Below, piece by piece: positions 24,018 to 32,109 of a DNA stretch of 48,784 nucleotides. The notes beneath the pieces are model-generated. The model saw only the letters and a list, made by a program, of their open reading frames with translations, did not search any database and was not told the DNA's origin. The stretch comes from Lysobacteraceae bacterium (GTDB lineage Bacteria > Pseudomonadota > Gammaproteobacteria > Xanthomonadales > Xanthomonadaceae). A program made the position numbers and the translations under genes. Numbering within the stretch: the first letter of the stretch is position 1; every line of letters begins with the position of its first letter. The stretch is taken from assembly GCA_014879375.1 (NCBI GenBank), contig JACSSF010000089.1, positions 1 to 48,784 of the forward strand, written 5' to 3'.

Positions 24018-24172
24018 CGAATAATCCGCAGTCACGCGCCGCGCATTCGAGTACGAGCGGTGGCGCTGTCATCTTGGCGCTGGCCATGTCCTGGACGACA
24101 GCCTGTGCGCAACCACCACGTCATCCACGGACACGCCACGGCCAACTACGGCGCCTTCCACAGACGCCATGA
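24014..24172 (+). pseudogene. Lipoprotein leader separated by a frameshift from the cyclophilin-like gene
   Basis: A GTG at 24014, overlapping the dehydrogenase stop, opens a frame with a lipoprotein signal: GGAVILALAMSWTTAC, then AQPP. At 24106-24111 the reading must shift by one base to continue as ATTTSSTDTPRPTTAPSTDA, which runs in frame into the cyclophilin-like protein. A Thr/Ser/Pro linker after a lipid-anchored Cys is the expected design, so one base was probably lost or gained in the TGTGCGC run, or a sequencing error occurred. Confidence 0.6.
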
Positions 24173-24528
24173 ACATGAATATTCGCATCACCGTCGAAAA
24201 CGACACCTTGTCGGCAACGCTGGATAATACCCGTAGTGCGCACGACTTCGCGGCCTTGCTTCCGCTGACGCTGGAACTGGACGACTACGGCGGTATCGAG
24301 AAGGTCAGCGAGCTGCCACGACGCCTGTCCACCGAAGGCGCGCCCGCTGGCGTGACACCGGCGGTCGGCGATTTAGCCTATTACGCCCCCTGGGGGAACC
24401 TTGCGATTTTCATCGAGGATTTTTCCTATTCGCGCGGGCTTGTGCGGCTCGGTCAGGTGCAGGGTGATGTGGCTCCGCTGCGGCGCAAGGGCCGCTTGAC
24501 GGTTCGCATCGAGCACGAAACACGCTGA
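24169..24528 (+). CDS. Cyclophilin-like fold protein
   Basis: The 119-aa product matches the small bacterial 'cyclophilin-like' fold family: ITVENDTLSATLDNTRSAHD, FAALLPLTLELDDYGG, and GDLAYYAPWGNLAIFIEDFS, the most conserved stretch. It usually carries a lipoprotein or signal leader, and one exists directly upstream in another frame (24014-24172). As the sequence stands, translation from ATG 24169 (or 24175) would give a cytoplasmic protein. The biochemical function of the family is unknown to me. It follows the alcohol dehydrogenase and precedes a DUF2255 gene. Confidence 0.8.
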   Translation: MNMNIRITVENDTLSATLDNTRSAHDFAALLPLTLELDDYGGIEKVSELPRRLSTEGAPAGVTPAVGDLAYYAPWGNLAIFIEDFSYSRGLVRLGQVQGDVAPLRRKGRLTVRIEHETR

Positions 24529-24583
24529 AACACAGTTTCGGGGCAATCGTCCCGGTGCTCATCACATTGGAAACCACGCAGTC

Positions 24584-24961
24584 ATGAAATGGCAGGATGC
24601 AACGCTTCGACAGATCATCGGCAACGATGATCTGCACATCGCCCCGTTCCGCGAAAATGGCATCACTCCTGGTACGCCGACCTGGATCTGGTGCGTCGGC
24701 GTCGATGGCGAACTGTATGTGCGCGGCTATCACGGCACGCATTCGCGCTGGTACCAGGCGGCCTTGCGCGAGCGCGCTGGCCGGATCGTCGCCGCCGGCC
24801 TGACCCACGACGTTGCGTTCGAGCCTGTTGAAGGCGCGATTCTGGACCGCATCGACGCAGCGTACCGAACCAAGTACGCGGGCAGCACCTATTTGCCACC
24901 GATGGTGGGTGCTGGCGCGCGTGCCGCCACCATTCGCATCCATCCCCGCGCAGCCTCGTGA
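24584..24961 (+). CDS. DUF2255-family protein
   Basis: The 125-aa product shows the DUF2255 pattern: DDLHIAPFRENG, TPTWIWCVGVDGELYVRGYH and GTHSRWYQAALRERAGRI. This is a small beta-barrel-like family of unknown function, often beside oxidoreductases and transporters. The stop overlaps the GTG start of the MFS transporter (GTGA), so the two are coupled. Confidence 0.82.
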   Translation: MKWQDATLRQIIGNDDLHIAPFRENGITPGTPTWIWCVGVDGELYVRGYHGTHSRWYQAALRERAGRIVAAGLTHDVAFEPVEGAILDRIDAAYRTKYAGSTYLPPMVGAGARAATIRIHPRAAS

Positions 24962-26151
24962 CGACTCGCGTGAGGCACGGACGGAGTTTGTCGCTGCGAT
25001 TGAGCTTCGTGGTTGCGACCGTCTCGTTCGTACTCGTCTTCGCCGCGGCCGGCACGCCCATTCCGCTCTACAACCTCTATCGGGCACAGGACGGCATCAC
25101 GCATTCGGACCTTGCGATGGTCTCGGTCGCTTACTTCGTAGCGGCCGCCACGGCATTATTGTTGTTGGGCCGGCTGTCCGACTATTTCGGCCGCAAGCCG
25201 TTGGCCATTGCCGCGCTGGCGAGCGCCGCGGCATCCTGCCTGATCCTTGCGGGCATGCGCGGCGTCGAAAGCCTGTTCGTCGCGCGGGTGCTGCAGGGGC
25301 TCGCCAGCGGCTTGGCCCCCAGCGGATTGGGCGCCTATGCGGTGGACAGTGCGCCACCACGGCCGCGTTGGTTGCCGTCAGTGATCACCGGCAGTTCGCC
25401 GATGCTGGGCATTCCCTTGGGCGCATTGGCCTGCGGTGCGCTGGCGCAGTTCGCGCCCGCACCCCGCGTCCTTGTCTACGCAATAACGGGTGCGTTGCTT
25501 GTCGCCTGCACGGTGATGATGGGGCTGGCACGCGAGACGATGCACCCAAGGCCCGGCGCATGGGCCTCACTGCGCCCTCGCCTGCTGATTCCCCAAGGCA
25601 GCGGGCGATTGCTGGTTGTGGCTGGCGCGGCCTGCGTGGCGACCTGGTCACTCGGCGGCTTCTACCAGGCCTTTGGCCCTTCCGCCGCCGCCGAGTACCT
25701 GGGTACCACCAGTCCATTGGTCGCCGCCACGATGTTCGCTTCGGTGATGGTGCTGAATCCGCTGGGCGGTGCGCTTGCAGGCAGGTTGCCGCCGATCATT
25801 GCGCTGCGTGCAGGGCTGGGCCTGTTCGCGCTGGCACTCGTGGGGATCCTCGTCTCGCTGCACGCGGGCCTGTTCGTGGCGCTAATCGTCGCCAGCCTGC
25901 TGGCGGGTCTGTCCCAGGGCGCCGCCTCTACCGGTGCGATACAGGGTCTGCTTCCCCAAACCGCACCCGATCAACGCGCAGGACTGCTTTCCACGTTGTA
26001 TCTGATTTCGTACTGCGGAGCCGCGTTGCCGGGGATGGTCGCAAGCCATTACGCAAGATCGACCGATCTGTTCTCAATCGCGCTGGGCTATGCCGCATTG
26101 GGATTGCTGGCTTCCATCGTCGCGATCATTGCTTCGCCACGGAATCGGTAG
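24958..26151 (+). CDS. MFS transporter
   Basis: This 397-aa protein with about 12 hydrophobic helices is a major facilitator. The loop 2-3 signature is GRLSDYFGRKPLAIAAL. FAAAGTPIPLYNLYRAQDGI in helix 1 is typical of drug-efflux-like transporters, and helix 5 holds GSSPMLGIPLGALACGALAQ. The start is GTG at 24958 inside the DUF2255 stop. It ends the LysR-controlled run and may export the compound handled by the upstream enzymes; the substrate is unknown. Confidence 0.9.
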   Translation: MTTRVRHGRSLSLRLSFVVATVSFVLVFAAAGTPIPLYNLYRAQDGITHSDLAMVSVAYFVAAATALLLLGRLSDYFGRKPLAIAALASAAASCLILAGMRGVESLFVARVLQGLASGLAPSGLGAYAVDSAPPRPRWLPSVITGSSPMLGIPLGALACGALAQFAPAPRVLVYAITGALLVACTVMMGLARETMHPRPGAWASLRPRLLIPQGSGRLLVVAGAACVATWSLGGFYQAFGPSAAAEYLGTTSPLVAATMFASVMVLNPLGGALAGRLPPIIALRAGLGLFALALVGILVSLHAGLFVALIVASLLAGLSQGAASTGAIQGLLPQTAPDQRAGLLSTLYLISYCGAALPGMVASHYARSTDLFSIALGYAALGLLASIVAIIASPRNR

Positions 26152-26828
26152 TCTTGATTTGGGTGAAGGCAGAATTCCGGTTTCGTGCTGTGAACGACTG
26201 CTCATGGCCGACAGCTGACACTGAGCCCGGGTGCGGTCAGCACCAGCACGTTGATCTGCGCAATCCAGAATGGATGGTCAACGCAGCCAGAATCCGTAGA
26301 CAGGCGCCTTTTGCATTACTGAAGAACTTTCGGCTAGGCCTTGCGAATGTGGTCAGGTTGGTAGAGCCTGCAAGTTCCCGCGGTAGGTAAGCCTGCCGCC
26401 ATCGGAAAGTATTCGCCGTGGTGGTCAATCGCCGCCTAGACAGTAGCCTGGCCGCGATGGCAAGTCGGCCGCCGTGGGAACTAACGCCAATCTGGGCAGT
26501 CGGGGTTTTGTGGGTAGTTGTCAGCGGCGGTCAACACGCCGAAGATGAGACCTTGCCCAGGTTGGCAATTCCAGCCGCTCTGACACAAGACTTGTGCCGA
26601 GAATATTGCCGGTCACGCCTGATGGACCATCCATGCGGCCAAATGTGGACAGCTTTTTGGCGTTCTGCACCACTTGGGATGCAAACAAAAAAACTCTTTG
26701 GAAAGATATGACAACAGATCGCACTGATGCTGTGTCAAGGCTAATGAGTAACCGTTTACATGCTGGAATCTCAGCGATTTTGACCGGAGCTAAGTCGGCA
26801 CCTTGCACTACAGCCGTGAGTCAACAAT
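26152..26828. other. Gene-free stretch in the island
   Basis: About 680 bp without a supported gene. Open frames exist on both strands (for example 26521-26808 minus and 26594-26878 plus) but have no good start signals or recognisable sequence. A diverged copy of the GGCCGA motif lies at 26191-26222. It looks like decayed sequence. Confidence 0.5.
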
Positions 26829-27374
26829 TTAAATATCCTCGGTCTTACGCTCGGCTGCTAGGCGGTAGGCTACGTTGAGAACTATCAATTTTCCTGCCGC
26901 AGTGGCATACGACAGCGTAATTAGTGTTCGCCCCGAGCGCCAAGATGCCGAGCGGAAGCTGGCCGGCCCAGTGGGCGCATCGAAGTCTTGATTTTGTTCA
27001 TCGTCTGGGGCTCCGTATTTTGCTTCGAAAGCGCTCTTTAGAGTTCGGAAAGTTTGGAGCGCGAAAACTGCGCCACCACTCTCTCGCAATTCCAAGCTAG
27101 TTTGAGTCAGTTTTTCTTGCTTGAAGAAGAATAGTGCGTCAAAGGCATGCCCCTGAACAGTCGTATTAGGCAATCGCAGTAGTTCAATACTGCCATCTGA
27201 TAGAGACGTGGGGGTCGATGGTCTAGTTGCCTTCGGAAACCGCTTCTGGATCGACGTAGTCGACTCACCTACGCGTACGTCTTTCCAGAGCACTTGGGCA
27301 TGAGTGGGGAGCCCAAAGAGGGACAAGGCAAACGCAAGCAATAAGGTCGACAGGCGATATTGACGAGAATCCAT
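26829..27374 (-). CDS. Secreted hypothetical protein
   Basis: The 181-aa product has a clear signal peptide (LSTLLLAFALSLFGLPTHAQ) and a mature domain beginning VLWKDVRVGESTTSIQKRFP. That pattern, a short strand then a helix with 'G.s...v...FP', is seen in small periplasmic proteins of the BamE-like or DUF type. Further strands are FDALFFFKQEKLTQTSLELR and TLITLSYATAAGKLIVLNVA. I do not recognise the family. It is a single gene, divergent from the HTH gene at 27484 across 109 bp. Confidence 0.7.
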   Translation of the reverse strand: MDSRQYRLSTLLLAFALSLFGLPTHAQVLWKDVRVGESTTSIQKRFPKATRPSTPTSLSDGSIELLRLPNTTVQGHAFDALFFFKQEKLTQTSLELRESGGAVFALQTFRTLKSAFEAKYGAPDDEQNQDFDAPTGPASFRSASWRSGRTLITLSYATAAGKLIVLNVAYRLAAERKTEDI

Positions 27375-27483
27375 TCGGCTTCACCCATGGGAGACAGACA
27401 CCACCAGAATACCCAATAACCGGGTATCTGAATATATGGATGCCACAAATAGGTTGGGACGACCTTGCTGAGGACGTCCTGAC

Positions 27484-27771
27484 GTGGCCAAGAGCCTATA
27501 TCGCCCAGAAAATCTCGAACTGGCCGCTATCTTGAGAGGAATTCGGGAAGATTCGGGGCAGACGCAGACCCAGTTTGCTGCCCGTCTGGATCGCGGTCAG
27601 ACATATGTCAGCAATGTTGAACTTGGGATCAAGCGCTTGGATCTCGTGGAAGTTCGAGACTATTGTGCGGCCCTAGGCGTTCCGTTGGCATCGCTGATTG
27701 CGCAGTGGGAGGAGCGAATTTCCCCTCTGGTAAGTCCTAAAGCTACAAAGCGTCTACGCAAGGCGCGCTAG
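27484..27771 (+). CDS. Small XRE-family HTH regulator
   Basis: The 95-aa product has a Cro/CI HTH at residues ~13-70: LAAILRGIREDSGQTQTQFA, ARLDRGQTYVSNVELGIKRL. The basic tail is KATKRLRKAR. The start is GTG at 27484; no strong ribosome binding site is seen. It lies convergent with the GIY-YIG gene of the mobility module and may regulate island functions. Its target is unknown. Confidence 0.8.
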   Translation: MAKSLYRPENLELAAILRGIREDSGQTQTQFAARLDRGQTYVSNVELGIKRLDLVEVRDYCAALGVPLASLIAQWEERISPLVSPKATKRLRKAR

Positions 27772-27812
27772 GGACAAGAGGGCTCCCCCAGCTCGCGTCG
27801 TTGCGGTGGAGG

Positions 27813-28394
27813 CTAACCAGTTTTGTGAATGGATCGGGCAATCAATCCAATGACAGAGGCTGTTTCACCTTTAGCGATGAGTGCCGCAGGCCTTGCCTCA
27901 GCCAGATAGCTGTTCGGCGTGCAAAGCCACGTCGCCGCGGCTGTCGATTCAACGCCCAATTCCGAAAAGAGATCGACAAGTTCAGGGCAGACCCTCACGC
28001 ACTCATCAAACGCAAAGCTTTCATATGAAATGCGTCGTTCAGAAAGCTCAACTAGGACTTCAAGAGCGACCTCGAGATTTGTCATGACTGCGTCTCCTTC
28101 AATGCTGGCAATGCCATGGCGTTGCCACGTTTGTGCGAATACCGAGAAGAACAACTGTTTCCGCTCTGGGGGCCAACGCTTAACCTTGCGCTCAAGCGTC
28201 ATCGCTTGACTCCGAGACCCGACTGGGATTGCACCAACGAGAGCAATCGGAGGATGCGCACGCGTGAACACCGATCCATGCCCAGCAAAGTGAGCGTGCT
28301 GTCGCTTGCCCACATTGGATGACGCACCGATGTAATACCTGTCTCCGGTGCAGCGCAATGCGTAAACCCACCACAGTTCATTTCGACTTGGCAT
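27813..28394 (-). CDS. GIY-YIG nuclease fused to a ParS/MbcA-like domain
   Basis: From ATG 28394 the product has 193 aa. Residues ~5-85 are a compact GIY-YIG domain: LWWVYALRCTGDRYYIGASS, KRQHAHFAG with the catalytic Arg region, and a Glu in QAMTLERKVKRW. Residues ~105-193 resemble the C-terminal ParS/MbcA/Xre toxin-binding domain: STAAATWLCTPNSYLAEARP, AALIAKGETASVIGLIARSI. That domain is normally an antitoxin part, so its union with a nuclease is unusual. The start overlaps the stop of the 612-aa gene by 17 bp, making it the last gene of the mobility module. It may nick island DNA or regulate recombination; this is speculation. Confidence 0.78.
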   Translation of the reverse strand: MPSRNELWWVYALRCTGDRYYIGASSNVGKRQHAHFAGHGSVFTRAHPPIALVGAIPVGSRSQAMTLERKVKRWPPERKQLFFSVFAQTWQRHGIASIEGDAVMTNLEVALEVLVELSERRISYESFAFDECVRVCPELVDLFSELGVESTAAATWLCTPNSYLAEARPAALIAKGETASVIGLIARSIHKTG

Positions 28395-30216
28395 GATGTT
28401 CGTATACGTGGCGTGCCATATCGTGGTTATGCGCGCCAAAGTGACGTAGATACGCGTGGGCACGAATCGCACTGATGCCGAAGCAATCCGTGAGCACCTT
28501 GATCTGTTTGAGTCCATGTCGTATCAAAGCTGAGATGGCCGTTACACGGCCAGCGCGTGTGTCATAGTGGTGCTTCTTGCGAAAGTTGGCGAGGGATGAG
28601 GGTGTCAAGTGTGTTCCGGTGCGCATGCCTGGAAATAGATATGGGCTGCTTCCGGTAGCATCGAAGGCTCCGAATTCTCGACGAGAGTTCATCCAGCGTG
28701 CCATTAGCGGTTGAATGGCAGGATCGATTGCAAGCCAAACCTTTGCAAACTTAACCTCGTAGCCATCATCGCCTTGACGTACTTGATCTAGATGAATTTT
28801 GACTATTTTGGACACGGATTGCGCATAGAGCAGGTTGAATGCACATGCGAGTGCCCAGTGAATCTGTTTCGGCTCTGTCACTTCGCTGAATATTCGCATG
28901 AAGCGTAGGCGCTCCTGCTCAGACATAACGAGATGAGCCGGGATAGATGGGGTCTGAATTTTCCTCAACTTGATCGATTGAAACGTTTTCTCGTATTTAC
29001 GTACATAGCGTAGAAACGCACTGATCGCGGTGCGATCGTACTTCCTTGCGCCAACAAACTGATCAAGAATTTCTTGGGAGACATCGCGAATACTGGTTGC
29101 GTCATGTTCGTCTCTCGCATAAGCCAAGAATCGATGTGCAGATCTAACAGCAGATTCCAAACTTTTCGCTGACACGGGAATCCTGGAATGGCGCCCTCGA
29201 TTAGCGATGCGCGCACGTGCATTGAGCAATTCAATTAGAAATCGCTCTAGGCACTGTTGGATCCAGACAGTTTCATCCCGAGTTAGTACGCGAAGTCGAT
29301 CAATGGCGCGCTCAACCGGGTAGTCTGGGTCATCATCCATGATGATGAGATTCTCGTGCGCTAGGAATGACATCCCCCGGCGGTATCGCTTCACGAAATC
29401 GTTACCAAGCTTGCGAACGATGAGTACACCGCTAAGTTGTTCAGGACCTTCGAAGGTGGACTCCAGATCTTGAAAGAATGCAATGTCTCTTTTCAGGTTC
29501 TTGCGCCAATGGCCGCGCAAAGTCTGCAGCTTTGATTCGCTGTGATATCGCTCGAACAGTTGCTTGGCCCAGTCTGTCTCGAAACTCGGAGCTAAGCGTC
29601 GCAGTACGAGTTGGTGACCCCGCTCCCACGCACAGTCTTCGCATTCGTTTTTGTTGTACTGGTATTTGTGTTCCTTGCATGTTTTGCAAGTGATGATGGG
29701 TGGGGAGCCATTAGGGAAACACAGTGCACAGTAATATTTCCCATCACGCTCACCAGCTGGTAGACGATTTCGTCTGCAACCTGCACAAGTGCGAAAATTT
29801 GCATGGGCTCGCTGGCACTTTGAGCATGCTGGTTCGGCAAACCCCCGTTGGTGATCCCTCGACCGCTTCAGGCCGATCTCACCACAGTATGAACATGCAA
29901 CAGGCTCAGCACACATGGTTGCGCAGGCGGCGCAGCTCACGGAACTGTCAGGGAAGCGTTTGCGTGCAATTCCTTTGAGTGAACGCCCGCAGCGCTTGCA
30001 AGGACGCTGTTCGAACCAATGATTTCGCTCACATCGAAAGCACAACTTCAAAGTGCGATCGGACATGACGAATGTGTTCCGGCTACAGCGTTCGCAGGTA
30101 CATGGATCGGCCGTCTTTTTAAAACAGGAATCACACAGCGTGTATCCGAAAAGGACGCGTTGCGGGCGAACTAGTTGACTACAGTTCTCACAAACTAGAT
30201 GGACATGATCAGTCAT
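28378..30216 (-). CDS. Zinc-knuckle array joined to a degenerate tyrosine-recombinase domain
   Basis: A 612-aa protein. Residues 1-205 contain twelve CxxC knuckles (CENC, CDSC, CERC, CFRC, CKRC, CAAC, CSYC, CSKC, CAGC, CALC, CKTC, CEDC), enough for about six zinc ribbons. Residues ~340-430 look like a core-binding SAM-like domain (DRTAISAFLRYVRKYEKTFQ). Residues ~440-605 follow a tyrosine-recombinase catalytic fold, but the box I Arg is replaced (LLYAQSVSKIV), HxxR is not intact (TRAGRVTAISALIRHG), and no nucleophile Tyr is clear near the end. It is probably a DNA-binding accessory to the active integrase. Its start overlaps the HTH gene (ATGA) and its end overlaps the GIY-YIG gene. Confidence 0.8.
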   Translation of the reverse strand: MTDHVHLVCENCSQLVRPQRVLFGYTLCDSCFKKTADPCTCERCSRNTFVMSDRTLKLCFRCERNHWFEQRPCKRCGRSLKGIARKRFPDSSVSCAACATMCAEPVACSYCGEIGLKRSRDHQRGFAEPACSKCQRAHANFRTCAGCRRNRLPAGERDGKYYCALCFPNGSPPIITCKTCKEHKYQYNKNECEDCAWERGHQLVLRRLAPSFETDWAKQLFERYHSESKLQTLRGHWRKNLKRDIAFFQDLESTFEGPEQLSGVLIVRKLGNDFVKRYRRGMSFLAHENLIIMDDDPDYPVERAIDRLRVLTRDETVWIQQCLERFLIELLNARARIANRGRHSRIPVSAKSLESAVRSAHRFLAYARDEHDATSIRDVSQEILDQFVGARKYDRTAISAFLRYVRKYEKTFQSIKLRKIQTPSIPAHLVMSEQERLRFMRIFSEVTEPKQIHWALACAFNLLYAQSVSKIVKIHLDQVRQGDDGYEVKFAKVWLAIDPAIQPLMARWMNSRREFGAFDATGSSPYLFPGMRTGTHLTPSSLANFRKKHHYDTRAGRVTAISALIRHGLKQIKVLTDCFGISAIRAHAYLRHFGAHNHDMARHVYEHHAKSK

Positions 30217-30662
30217 TTCGGCTTGCTCGAAATTGCGTGGGCTGGAAGTGCGCGTGCAGGTGGCCCAACGACGCGAGCGCGTGTCTGCGCATCAAGACGA
30301 GGTGATTCACTGGGAATTTCTGGTAATGGCGGTACCGGGTTCGGTCCAAGTGCGAGGCGCCCCTGTTCTGCAATTCCTGTCATGACAGGGTTGAGATCCC
30401 TGGCTGTTGGGGGTGATTGCCAGCCGAATAATTCGTTCGGTGAACATTCGAGGATTCGACAAAGCGATCCGATCAAGGCGAGGGATACATTCGTAGGCGA
30501 TCGTGTCGCCATTCTCCCGACCTGAGTCCTTGAAATGACGTGTGCGCCGTCAGCTTCCAGTGCGCGTGCCATCTCCGCTTGGGACATCTGATTGCGCTCC
30601 GCCATGAGTTCAGGCAGGCACCAGTGAATCTGGCCGAAAACGGATGTCTCATTCATCGTCAT
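30213..30662 (-). CDS. Small HTH protein of the mobility module
   Basis: From ATG 30662 the product has 149 aa. The first ~85 residues are a Cro/CI-type HTH (HTH_26-like): LPELMAERNQMSQAEMARAL, ISRTQVGRMATRSPTNVSLA, LIGSLCRILECSPNELFGW. The C-terminal ~60 residues are Pro-rich and probably disordered. It overlaps the integrase stop by 14 bp and the 612-aa gene by 4 bp, so the products should be made in fixed ratio. It could be a directionality factor or repressor for excision. Confidence 0.82.
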   Translation of the reverse strand: MTMNETSVFGQIHWCLPELMAERNQMSQAEMARALEADGAHVISRTQVGRMATRSPTNVSLALIGSLCRILECSPNELFGWQSPPTARDLNPVMTGIAEQGRLALGPNPVPPLPEIPSESPRLDAQTRARVVGPPARALPAHAISSKPK

Positions 30663-31845
30663 TCTCCGGATCGGCAGCACCGCGGACCAGGTTCATCGCG
30701 ATGTTGCGAAGGAACTGGTCTGGTAGATGCGTATAGCGTTCAGTTACTGCGCCGCTCGAATGGCCAACAGTCTTGGAGGTGAATTGCAGCGGTACGCCCG
30801 CCGTCTGTTGGTGCGAGACGTACATGTGCCGCAGTCCATGGGGCGAGAATAGGTGCGCCTCCATGCCACAGGCATCCAGCACTCGCTTGTATCGGAGTGC
30901 AATTGAGGCTCTGCTCAGCCGCCCGCCACGTTCCGAGAGCCACATCGCACGTTCTTTGCCCGTGTTGTCTTTGAACTTGGGCCGGACTTCGGTCAGGTAC
31001 CAGGTCAGCATGGGCGATATGTCGGCCAGCACCGTGGGTACGGTTCTGAACTTCGGGCCGCTGCCGCGAGTGCCCTTTCCCCAAACGCCAGCACAACCGA
31101 ACGAGCTAAGTTCCGGTAGATCTGGATTCTGGGAGAAGCTGTTGACATTGAGCCCCCAGCCTTCTCCCAGGCGGAGACCAAAGGCGTAGTAGGTGTAAAT
31201 CATTGCGCGATCCCGCTGGAGGCTCTTTAGCAGCCGAGGCCGCTCGATGGCAGCAATTTCAATCACTAGGTCGAGGATCTCGAAGAAGCGATTGAACTCG
31301 TCGGCTGCGAGGTAGGTCCTCTGCAGTACAGGCGTGTTGTCGCAGGTGTGGACCATGCGGTTATCACGCGTCACGATCTCCTCGATCCGCTCGCCTGCGA
31401 GTGCCAACGCTTCGTTCTGCCAAGCGCGGTTGCTCACCGCGTAGTCCCAAAACGTCGCGATGGCGGTTTGCATCGTTCTCTGGCTTCTAGGCGCGAGACC
31501 TTTCTTTAGGCCAATGTGTCCTGCCCAGGACGCGAAGTCGTCGGGCGTGCAGCTCCACATGGGTTGTCCAACGAAGGCCAGGAACTCCTCGGCATAGGCC
31601 CGGTCCCGGGCCACTGACTTAGGCGCATGGTTCTGAGCCAGCCGACAGCCGCGGAAGAAGCCATCCAGGATGCGGGTCTGGAGCCGGCGTTCCTCTTCGG
31701 TGAGCTCGCGGGGTGGCCTCTCGAGCGGGAGTGGTGTTTGGGGGACGGCCGGTGGTCGTTTGGCGGGGCTCGGTAGTTCGGGGTCAGGCAGGGCCCCGGG
31801 CAGGCCACCCATGCCATGAGGGAACGGCAGGATCACGGCAGTCAT
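30649..31845 (-). CDS. Tyrosine-type site-specific integrase of the comM island
   Basis: From ATG 31845 (AGGAG upstream) the product has 398 aa. After a Pro-rich N-terminus, residues ~55-150 form the core-binding domain (PKSVARDRAYAEEFLAFVGQ). The catalytic domain keeps the full set: Arg in YAFGLRLGEGWGL, HxxR in SPHGLRHMYVSHQQ, the GH box in TVGHSSGAVTERYTHL and the Tyr nucleophile in that same stretch. It should therefore be active. It reads away from the right island end, 265 bp from the inverted repeat, and heads the overlapping set with the HTH, zinc-knuckle and GIY-YIG genes. Codons upstream to 32013 lack a signal and were left out. Confidence 0.9.
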   Translation of the reverse strand: MTAVILPFPHGMGGLPGALPDPELPSPAKRPPAVPQTPLPLERPPRELTEEERRLQTRILDGFFRGCRLAQNHAPKSVARDRAYAEEFLAFVGQPMWSCTPDDFASWAGHIGLKKGLAPRSQRTMQTAIATFWDYAVSNRAWQNEALALAGERIEEIVTRDNRMVHTCDNTPVLQRTYLAADEFNRFFEILDLVIEIAAIERPRLLKSLQRDRAMIYTYYAFGLRLGEGWGLNVNSFSQNPDLPELSSFGCAGVWGKGTRGSGPKFRTVPTVLADISPMLTWYLTEVRPKFKDNTGKERAMWLSERGGRLSRASIALRYKRVLDACGMEAHLFSPHGLRHMYVSHQQTAGVPLQFTSKTVGHSSGAVTERYTHLPDQFLRNIAMNLVRGAADPENDDE

Positions 31846-32109
31846 GGCCGATTTCTCCTGGTCGGGTAGGCACCTGCAAACAAGCGCACCAAAGTCGTGT
31901 TTTCGCGTTTCATGGGACTGGCGTAGCACAGGGCCGCCCAGACCAAAGTTACCCAGGAAATCCCGCTCTTCCGCCCCAAGCCCGTTGGCGTCAACCCTGT
32001 GCGTTGCATGCACAGGTGCCTGAACATCTTTGGGACTACTTGCTTCAACTAACTCTTTGAAATATAAGAATTATTGTTGAATGAGGCTAGGAACTTCTCT
32101 GGGTGTGCT
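31846..32109 (-). promoter_or_regulatory. Integrase promoter and right-end recombination region
   Basis: This gene-free ~265 bp between the integrase start and the island end is AT-rich at 32030-32090. It contains CTAGGAACTT (32087-32096), a 9/10 direct copy of CTAGAAACTT in the terminal repeat (32113-32122), and CTGTGC...GCACAG near 31997-32015. These suit recombinase arm sites plus a promoter. Confidence 0.45.

Noticed and set aside
24813..26390. 525-codon plus-strand frame overlapping DUF2255 and MFS
   Set aside because: Out of frame with two well-supported genes; Arg/Gly/Ala-rich shadow.
26521..26878. Opposed frames of 94-95 codons in the gene-free stretch
   Set aside because: No start signals, no family resemblance, and they overlap each other.
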